Below are positions 24,939 to 34,591 of a DNA stretch of 34,591 bases, piece by piece. Both the position numbers and the translations under genes were made by a program. The notes below the pieces were generated by a model that made no database searches, was not told where the DNA came from, and saw nothing but the letters and a program-made list of their open reading frames with translations. Position 1 is the stretch's first letter. Each line of letters opens with the position of its first letter. This stretch comes from Ottowia thiooxydans DSM 14619 (GTDB taxonomy: Bacteria > Pseudomonadota > Gammaproteobacteria > Burkholderiales > Burkholderiaceae_C). Location: contig NZ_AUGX01000047.1 of assembly GCF_000422885.1 (NCBI RefSeq), positions 1-34,591 on the forward strand, given 5' to 3'.

Positions 24939-25580
24939 GTGAATACGCTCTCATCTCTTTCTCCTCTCATCCATCTGGTGGACGATGACGCCGCCGTGCG
25001 AGATGGACTTGCCCTGCTCATCGGCACCGTGGGCTTGCGTGTGCAGGCTTGGTCCGAGCCTCAAGCCTTCCTGGCTGGCTTTGAACGAGGTGGGGTCGGC
25101 GCCATCCTGCTCGATGTGCGTATGCCAGGCATTAGCGGGTTGACCGTGCTCGATCAGCTGGTAGCACAAGGGGTGGACCAACCTATTCTCATGTTGACTG
25201 GCCATGGCACGGTAGATATGTGCCGACGAGCCTTCAAAGCCGGTGCTGCCGAATTCCTGGAAAAACCCGTCGACGACGAAGTGCTGATAGAGGCGCTACA
25301 AACCGCTGTGCGCCAGCACGTGCGCACACGGGAGCGTCAGGGGGCCGACCATGACGCGCAGGAGCGCTACACCCAACTATCCCCGCGTGAGCGTGAAGTG
25401 CTTGGCCTGATTGCAAGCGGCCTCACCAACAAGGAAATTGGCCGCGCCCTGGATCTTTCTCCGCGTACGGTAGAAACTCATCGCGCCCACCTGTTTGCCA
25501 AGCTGGGGACGGATTCACTGGCGCAGCTCATACGGCGCTACGCCGCCCTGGTGGACGCCGATATTGAGCCGGGAAGCTGA
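24939..25580 (+). CDS. FixJ/NarL-type response regulator
   Basis: The 213-residue protein has a receiver domain with LVDDDAAVRDG (acidic pocket), the phospho-accepting Asp59 in LLDVRMPGISG, the Thr in LMLTGHGTVDM and the Lys in FLEKPVDD. A LuxR-type helix-turn-helix follows (about 140-200): LSPREREVLGLIASGLTNKE and SPRTVETHRAHLFAKLG. This is the FixJ/TtrR layout. It begins with GTG 24939, 18 bp after the kinase. Its targets are unknown; the dyads at 25688-25737 before the next gene are candidates. Confidence 0.92.
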   Translation: MNTLSSLSPLIHLVDDDAAVRDGLALLIGTVGLRVQAWSEPQAFLAGFERGGVGAILLDVRMPGISGLTVLDQLVAQGVDQPILMLTGHGTVDMCRRAFKAGAAEFLEKPVDDEVLIEALQTAVRQHVRTRERQGADHDAQERYTQLSPREREVLGLIASGLTNKEIGRALDLSPRTVETHRAHLFAKLGTDSLAQLIRRYAALVDADIEPGS

Positions 25581-25687
25581 AGTTCATTCGGCTGAGCGGT
25601 ACTGCTCTTAACTCATCATGCGGCGGTTCAGATCCTCGCAAGCGGTAGCACTGCGCGCTCGCCCTCATTTCCTGGCGTGTCATTCGC

Positions 25688-25737
25688 AGTCCAACGGAGT
25701 GCACTGGACTACCGTGATGCTCCGTAGTTCTACGGAG
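25688..25737. promoter_or_regulatory. Two adjacent dyads upstream of the HbpS-like gene
   Basis: AGTCCA (25688-25693) and TGGACT (25705-25710) form one inverted repeat around the palindrome AGTGCACT. Ten bases later CTCCGTAG-TT-CTACGGAG (25720-25737) is a perfect 8+8 dyad. They lie 124-150 bases before the ATG in a 280 bp gap that contains no gene. They are plausible binding sites for a dimeric regulator such as the adjacent response regulator. This is inference; a clear -35/-10 was not found. Confidence 0.5.
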
Positions 25738-25860
25738 GTCTGAGCGTAGCTGGCCGCATGGCGACGCGGGATGCGCTTTTCTACAGTACTCGTACGGCAC
25801 CAGGGTCTTGATAGCTCTGAACTACGCCGCAAGCGAACCTCGTACCTTTTTGGAGAAACC

Positions 25861-26349
25861 ATGCACCGAATCATCGCCATCGCCCTAGTCAGCCTCTCTG
25901 CTGGTGCGGTTCAAGCCGCAGACGCTGTACGTACTGAAAAGAACATGTCCCTGGGGCTTGCTAACGAAATCGCCACTCAGACCGTTGCCACTTGCACCGC
26001 CAATGGGTATGCCGTGACAGCCACTGTGGTGGACCGTGCTGGCACCGTGCGCGCGGTACAACGTGCTGATAATGCGGGTCCCCACACGCTGGAAGCCAGT
26101 CGCCTGAAGGCTTATACCTCTGCATCAGCCAAGAACAGCACGGGCGCCATCATGGAAGCCTCGCAGAAAAACCCTGCCGCTGCCAATCTGGGGCAGATTC
26201 CTGGCTATTTGCTACTGGGCGGCGGTTTGCCTATTAAGGTAGGCAACGAGGTGATCGGAGCCGTGGGGGTCGGCGGAGCGCCCGGTGGTCATCTGGATGA
26301 ACAATGCGCACAGGCCGCGCTGACCAAGCTGGCCAGCCAACTCCAATGA
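25861..26349 (+). CDS. Exported HbpS/GlcG-like (DUF336) heme-binding family protein
   Basis: The 162-residue protein has a signal peptide (MHRIIAIALVSLSAGAVQAA, cleavage about 20-21) and a single GlcG/HbpS domain: MSLGLANEIATQTVATCTANG, TVVDRAGTVRAVQRADNAGPH, LEASRLKAYTSASAKNST, LPIKVGNEVIGAVGVGGAPG. In Streptomyces the extracellular HbpS binds heme and modulates the SenS/SenR two-component system; here a two-component system is directly upstream. ATG 25861 follows TGGAGA by five bases. The stop overlaps the next start (ATGA), so this gene and the ankyrin gene are coupled. Heme binding is a family expectation, not shown. Confidence 0.9.
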   Translation: MHRIIAIALVSLSAGAVQAADAVRTEKNMSLGLANEIATQTVATCTANGYAVTATVVDRAGTVRAVQRADNAGPHTLEASRLKAYTSASAKNSTGAIMEASQKNPAAANLGQIPGYLLLGGGLPIKVGNEVIGAVGVGGAPGGHLDEQCAQAALTKLASQLQ

Positions 26350-27053
26350 GTATTCCATTCAGTTGGAGTTGGTGCCTGGGTCTGCTCACGCTGGTACTGA
26401 CGGGCGTGCTGGCCCCTTTGGCCCAGGCTCAGACGCCGCCAAGTGCTTTCGAACTCGCCGCTTATCGGGGTGTCCACGAGGCTGCGGTACGGGGCGATGT
26501 GGTTGCTCTGCAGCGCTTGCTGGCTGCAGGGGGGAAAGTCAACGCTCAGGACGACCACGGGCGCACGCCTTTGCACGTCGCAGTCTTCGCTCGTCAGCTT
26601 GCCAGTGTTCGTGCGTTAGCGAAGGCTGGCGCTGATTTGAACGCGCTGGAGCGCGATCGCTATGACGCCGTGACCATTGCTGCCGTGGCCGACGATGAAG
26701 ACACCCTGAGCCTGTTGCTTTCGCTGGGAGCCAGCGCGCGGCAGATCACCAGCCGGTACGATGGCACCGCGCTCATTGCAGCGGCCCATCTGGGCCATGA
26801 CGGTGTTGTTCGCCAACTCATCGCCGCTGGCGCCCCGCTTGACCACGTGAATAATTTGCACTGGACTGCGGTCATTGAGTCCATCGTGCTGGGAAATGGT
26901 GGCCCCCGCCATCAGGCGACCCTTGATGCCCTCATTCAGGCCGGCGCGGATCTGCAACGCCCGGACCGACATGGCCGTACACCCTTGCAACTTGCGCAGC
27001 AAAGAGGCTATAGCGCCATGGAGCGTCAGCTTGCTCAAGCAGGAGGGCGTTGA
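26346..27053 (+). CDS. Exported ankyrin-repeat protein
   Basis: The 235-residue protein has a signal peptide (about 1-29, LLTLVLTGVLAPLAQAQ) and five to six ankyrin repeats, e.g. EAAVRGDVVALQRLLAAGGK, DDHGRTPLHVAVFARQLASV, YDGTALIAAAHLGHDGVVRQ and RPDRHGRTPLQLAQQRGYSA. It should be a periplasmic binding scaffold. The ATG at 26346 overlaps the stop of the HbpS-like gene, which suggests the two products act together or in fixed ratio. Periplasmic ankyrin proteins beside catalase or heme-related genes are known in proteobacteria, which would fit an oxidative-stress role. That role is inferred. Confidence 0.9.
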   Translation: MSIPFSWSWCLGLLTLVLTGVLAPLAQAQTPPSAFELAAYRGVHEAAVRGDVVALQRLLAAGGKVNAQDDHGRTPLHVAVFARQLASVRALAKAGADLNALERDRYDAVTIAAVADDEDTLSLLLSLGASARQITSRYDGTALIAAAHLGHDGVVRQLIAAGAPLDHVNNLHWTAVIESIVLGNGGPRHQATLDALIQAGADLQRPDRHGRTPLQLAQQRGYSAMERQLAQAGGR

Positions 27054-27510
27054 ATACGCCAGCTGAGCTGAGCCAAGCCCCTGCTCAGGTAGCGCTTTCC
27101 ATACGCTGGCGTTCTGAGCGGGCGGTGTCTCTTATCTGCGGTGTTGCCACATCAGGTAACGCCCACCCTATTCATGTCGGGAATCCACCGTTGGCCAGTG
27201 CTTTAAGCGCGCGCGGCACGGAGCTTGCTTTCAAATAAATTTGAAGTCTGCTGAGATTTCCAGGCCGACATTAGTGCAGTGAACAATGGTTTGAAGGAAG
27301 TAGATAGAGATTATTTAATGGGAAAAACATGAAAATATGATGCGGAATCTATGTTCTTTGCTTCTAGTTTTGATGTGTCCCTAATTAATTTGAATTTACT
27401 TGAAGTTCTGAAAAATAAGTATCTGACCCCAATTTATTTTTCTTGGAAAAATTGCTGCACCGCACTATCCTTGGGGCCTGTCCCGATATAGATACAAGAT
27501 GGAGCCCACG
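27054..27510. other. Gene-free, AT-rich region upstream of gltB
   Basis: From about 27230 the sequence becomes clearly more AT-rich than its surroundings. It contains the inverted repeat TTCAAAT-AA-ATTTGAA (27230-27245) and the solo GGGGTCAGAT motif (minus strand, 27421-27430). The last 60 bases should hold the gltB promoter and ribosome binding site. A 62-codon frame starting at 27050 has no recognisable features. The composition suggests an old insertion remnant or a regulatory region. Confidence 0.5.
27421..27430 (-). repeat. Solo GGGGTCAGAT motif near gltB
   Basis: On the minus strand the context is AAATTGGGGTCAGATACTTA, closely matching AAATCGGGGTCAGATCCTGT before the RAYT gene 4.8 kb away. 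It lies 81 bases before the gltB start. It is likely a solitary RAYT-associated repeat. Confidence 0.5.
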
Positions 27511-32289
<4,779 letters not shown>

Positions 32290-32305
32290 GTAGCGCCTCG
32301 GATGC

Positions 32306-32334
32306 GCCGGTGTTGATGCAAGCATCAACCCGGC
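32306..32334 (+). promoter_or_regulatory. Strong hairpin between gltB and gltD
   Basis: GTTGATGC-AA-GCATCAAC is a perfect 8 bp stem extended by GCCGG/CCGGC with a single T bulge. It begins 16 bases after the gltB stop in the 92 bp gap, with no T-run behind it. Possible roles are mRNA 3' end protection or partial attenuation that sets the GltB:GltD ratio. Confidence 0.55.
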
Positions 32335-32381
32335 CCGTACGCGCCACTCTTCTCAGCCACTAAAGAATACGAAAGCACATC

Positions 32382-33848
32382 ATGGGAAAAGTCACTGGCT
32401 TCATGGAGTTCGAGCGCATCGATGAGGGCTATGCCCCGGTTGCCGAACGCCTCAAGCACTACAAAGAATTCGTCATTGGCCTGGATGACACTCAGGGCAA
32501 GCTGCAAGCGGCACGCTGTATGGACTGTGGCACACCGTTTTGCAACAACGGCTGCCCTGTGAACAACATCATTCCGGATTTCAACGACCTCGTTTACCGC
32601 AATGATTGGAAGAACGCCTTCGCGGTGCTCGATTCCACCAACAACTTCCCTGAGTTCACCGGCCGCATCTGCCCCGCGCCGTGCGAAGCCGCCTGCGTGC
32701 TCAATATCAACAATGATGCGGTCGGCATCAAATCGATCGAGCACGCCATCATTGATCGCGCGTGGGCTGAAGGCTGGGTAGCTCCCCGCCCAGCGAAGAT
32801 CCGCACTGGAAAGCGCGTGGCCGTGGTGGGCGCAGGCCCAGCCGGCATGGCCGCTGCGCAGCAATTGGCACGTGCTGGTCATGATGTCACTTTGTTCGAG
32901 AAAAACGACCGCATCGGTGGTTTGCTGCGCTACGGCATTCCCGATTTCAAACTGGAGAAATCGCACATCGATCGCCGTGCTGAGCAAATGCAAGCCGAAG
33001 GCGTGACCATTCGCACAGGCGTGCTTGTGGGCTCCATGCCCAAAGACAGCAAGGTCACCAATTGGGCCAAGGAAAACATCAGCCCTGCGGAGCTTCAGGA
33101 GCAGTTCGATGCCGTGCTGCTCACCGGCGGCTCCGAGGTATCGCGTGATCTGCCTGTTCCTGGGCGCGAGTTCGATGGTGTTCATTACGCCATGGAGTTC
33201 TTGCCCCAGCAAAACAAGATCAATGCGGGCGACAAGCTGAAAGGCCAGATCCGCGCGGATGGCAAACACGTCATCGTCATCGGTGGTGGCGATACCGGCA
33301 GTGACTGCGTCGGCACCAGCAATCGCCATGGCGCCAAGAGCGTGACTCAGTTCGAGGTCATGCCCATGCCTCCTGAAGAAGAGAACAAACCTCTGGTCTG
33401 GCCCTATTGGCCCATCAAGCTGCGCAGCAGCTCCAGCCACGAAGAAGGTGCTCAGCGCGAGTTCGCTATTTCCACCAAGCAGTTTGACGGTGAAAAAGGC
33501 AAAGTGAAGAGCCTCACAACGGTGCAGGTGGAGTTCAAGGACGGCAAGCTGAGCGAAGTGCCCGGCACAGAAAAACAGTGGCCTGCCGACCTGGTCCTGC
33601 TCGCCATGGGCTTTACCAACCCTCTGGCCACCATTCTCGAAGGCTTTGGTGTCGAGAAAGATGCACGTGGGAACGCCAAGGCCACCACAGAATTCGATGA
33701 CGGCTACGCGACCAACGTACCCAAGGTATTTGCTGCTGGCGACATGCGCCGTGGCCAATCCCTGGTGGTCTGGGCCATCCGTGAAGGCCGTCAGGCAGCG
33801 CGCTCCGTGGATGAATTCTTGATGGGATTTAGCGACCTTCCTAGGTGA
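32382..33848 (+). CDS. gltD: Glutamate synthase small subunit (NADPH)
   Basis: GltD passes electrons from NADPH through FAD and two 4Fe-4S clusters to GltB. The 488-residue protein has the N-terminal cysteine region [14 protein letters not shown] and [12 protein letters not shown]. The FAD-binding loop is [35 protein letters not shown] follows, and the NADPH-binding loop is [20 protein letters not shown]. The C-terminal flavin motif is [21 protein letters not shown]. Length and motifs are complete. It starts at ATG 32382 and is co-oriented with gltB. Its TGA is followed directly by a copy of the hairpin repeat. Confidence 0.97.
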   Translation: MGKVTGFMEFERIDEGYAPVAERLKHYKEFVIGLDDTQGKLQAARCMDCGTPFCNNGCPVNNIIPDFNDLVYRNDWKNAFAVLDSTNNFPEFTGRICPAPCEAACVLNINNDAVGIKSIEHAIIDRAWAEGWVAPRPAKIRTGKRVAVVGAGPAGMAAAQQLARAGHDVTLFEKNDRIGGLLRYGIPDFKLEKSHIDRRAEQMQAEGVTIRTGVLVGSMPKDSKVTNWAKENISPAELQEQFDAVLLTGGSEVSRDLPVPGREFDGVHYAMEFLPQQNKINAGDKLKGQIRADGKHVIVIGGGDTGSDCVGTSNRHGAKSVTQFEVMPMPPEEENKPLVWPYWPIKLRSSSSHEEGAQREFAISTKQFDGEKGKVKSLTTVQVEFKDGKLSEVPGTEKQWPADLVLLAMGFTNPLATILEGFGVEKDARGNAKATTEFDDGYATNVPKVFAAGDMRRGQSLVVWAIREGRQAARSVDEFLMGFSDLPR

Positions 33849-33940
33849 GCCCCCCCTGAGTCGCTTGCGCGCCTTCCCCTACGCCGGGCGCCCCCTGAGG
33901 GGGACGCCGCTAGCGGCCTGGCAAAGCCAGCTCCGCGGCC
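33849..33940 (+). repeat. Stop-anchored hairpin repeat, copy after gltD
   Basis: It starts GCCCCCCCTGAGTCGCTTGC at the base after the gltD TGA and ends GGCCTGGCAAAGCCAGCTCC, then GCGG. It is the same family and the same orientation to the gene as the copies at 57-131 and 15961-16291. An internal CCCCCTGAGGGGG dyad is present. Confidence 0.85.
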
Positions 33941-33953
33941 GTCTGAGTTTGCT

Positions 33954-34134
33954 CCCTCTCCCGCTTGCGGGAGAGGGTAGGGGGGAGGGTGCGGCAGCGC
34001 ATCCACGTGGACTCAGCTCATTTGTGGCACTACAGGTCGATAAAAGCAGATGACGCGGTTATTGAACATAGTCTGGTAAATCTCGGTGACGTTGCTACCC
34101 CTCACCCCAACCCTCTCCCGCATGCGGGAGAGGG
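33954..34134. repeat. Inverted pair of REP-like hairpins
   Basis: CCCTCTCCCGC-TT-GCGGGAGAGGG (33954-33977) and CCCTCTCCCGC-AT-GCGGGAGAGGG (34111-34134) are near-identical 11 bp-stem hairpins. Their flanks (GGGTAGGGGGGAGGG and, reversed, GGGTTGGGGTGAGGG) show that the two units are in opposite orientation. About 130 bp without a gene separate them. The arrangement resembles a REP doublet. Confidence 0.7.
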
Positions 34135-34166
34135 AGTAAAACCATTCGCTTGCGACTGACGATTTC

Positions 34167-34280
34167 AGGGCCGAGCGTAGCGATGGCCGGAATGGGTATC
34201 CCACCCCTCTGGCCGCGCTGAGAAGCGCAGGGCGAGGGGCGGGCAAGAGCACTGAAAGATGCTCTTGCTTCGTGATCTAG
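34167..34280. repeat. Dispersed intergenic repeat, copy interrupted by an IS
   Basis: This copy matches 12543-12658 over its length, including the hairpin GCAAGAGCA-CTGAAAGA-TGCTCTTGC (34243-34268) and TTCGTGATCTAG. At the final CTAG (34277-34280) the similarity stops and the IS5-family end begins. Confidence 0.8.
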
Positions 34281-34591
34281 GGCGTGTTAACACAAACGAA
34301 GTCCATCGACGATCAGTGCGAAGGTGATGAAACCGATGAACATCATGTCGAGTTTCTCGAAGCGAGAGAAGATCCGGCGATAGCCTTTGAGGCGGCGAAA
34401 GAGGCGTTCGATCTCATTTCGACGTTTGTACATCTGTCGGTCGTACTCCCATGGCGTCATCCGCGTTTGCCTGGGAGGAACGACAGGAATGAAGCCCAGA
34501 TCGAGTGCCAACTGCCGTGTCTCGTTGCCCTCGTAGGCGCGATCCATGAGCAGGTGCAGAGCTCGATCGGGAGCCCCCAAGCTACTCAGCA
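34281..34591 (-). mobile_element. IS5-family insertion sequence, one end only
   Basis: The end starts GGCGTGTTAACAC immediately after CTAG and carries the 3' part of a transposase gene. The other end lies beyond the window. The 13 outer bases match the MITE ends at 13108 and 13369 with one difference. CTAG fits the YTAR-type target known for IS5 relatives. The subgroup cannot be settled without the full element. Confidence 0.85.
34287..34591 (-). CDS. IS5-family DDE transposase (partial, C-terminal part)
   Basis: The frame is open to the window edge, so the N-terminal part is missing; 101 residues are visible. HLLMDRAYEGNETRQLALDL carries the second catalytic Asp, and YKRRNEIERLFRRLKGYRRI carries the catalytic Glu in the YREK-like region of IS5 transposases. 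The ending FITFALIVDGLRLC is typical. The stop codon TAA lies inside the terminal inverted repeat, six bases from the element's end. A programmed frameshift, common in some IS5 subgroups, cannot be judged from this fragment. Confidence 0.9.
   Translation of the reverse strand, partial: LSSLGAPDRALHLLMDRAYEGNETRQLALDLGFIPVVPPRQTRMTPWEYDRQMYKRRNEIERLFRRLKGYRRIFSRFEKLDMMFIGFITFALIVDGLRLC

Noticed and set aside
27050-27238. A 62-codon frame starting TTG over the ankyrin stop.
   Set aside because: The coupling-like overlap is tempting, but the composition is not protein-like to my eye, no family is recognised, and it runs into the AT-rich non-coding patch.

Overview
The window looks like chromosomal DNA of a GC-rich betaproteobacterium of the order Burkholderiales, most likely Comamonadaceae-like. 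The basis is the gene content (a DUF3108 protein, a PHA-granule phasin, an IPTL-CTERM surface protein, ferredoxin-independent-type gltBD) and several families of hairpin-rich intergenic repeats of a kind I associate with Acidovorax/Comamonas relatives. The genus is inferred, not proven.

Layout: (1) 132-1940, minus strand: a DUF3108 envelope protein and a phasin. (2) 2152-12505, plus strand: a tightly packed 12-gene polysaccharide operon. It holds the four dTDP-L-rhamnose genes (rfbB, rfbD, rfbA and, 5.7 kb later, rfbC). Between rfbA and rfbC lies a second sugar module: a PLP sugar aminotransferase, a polyprenyl-phosphate-type GT2 (GtrB-like), a hexapeptide/3,4-ketoisomerase fusion, a GtrA flippase-like protein, a 616-residue multi-spanning GT-C-like protein and a GNAT acyltransferase. 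A rhamnosyltransferase-like GT2 and a small flavin split-barrel protein close the operon. (3) 12506-13420: a 0.9 kb gene-free stretch with dispersed repeats and a ~262 bp MITE-like element. (4) 13421-15821, minus: an M48 metalloprotease and a DUF898 (YjgN-like) membrane protein. (5) 15960-17944: a tandem hairpin repeat and a NUDIX-metallo-beta-lactamase fusion gene. (6) 18196-22491, minus: a 1431-residue exported repeat protein with an IPTL-CTERM sorting tail and eight repeats of exactly 333 bp. (7) 22631-23368: a RAYT-type (Y1) transposase. (8) 23454-27053, plus: a histidine kinase, a FixJ/NarL-type response regulator, an exported HbpS/GlcG-like protein and an exported ankyrin protein. (9) 27511-33848, plus: gltB and gltD, glutamate synthase. 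(10) 33849-34591: repeats, then the end of an IS5-family insertion sequence that runs off the window.

How the genes work together: the operon in (2) probably draws two activated sugars from one intermediate, dTDP-4-keto-6-deoxyglucose. RfbC and RfbD lead to dTDP-L-rhamnose. The ketoisomerase domain and the aminotransferase lead to a dTDP-3-amino-3,6-dideoxyhexose, which would then be N-acylated. The GtrA/GtrB/GT-C trio suggests that one sugar is loaded on a lipid carrier, flipped, and added to a surface glycan from the periplasmic side. This is the most interesting biological system in the window.

The second theme is small mobile and structured DNA. One hairpin repeat begins 0-1 bases after the stop codon of three different genes, always in the same orientation. 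A MITE with CTAG flanks has ends matching those of the IS5-family element at the window edge, and that IS is itself inserted at a CTAG inside a dispersed repeat whose uninterrupted copy is also present.
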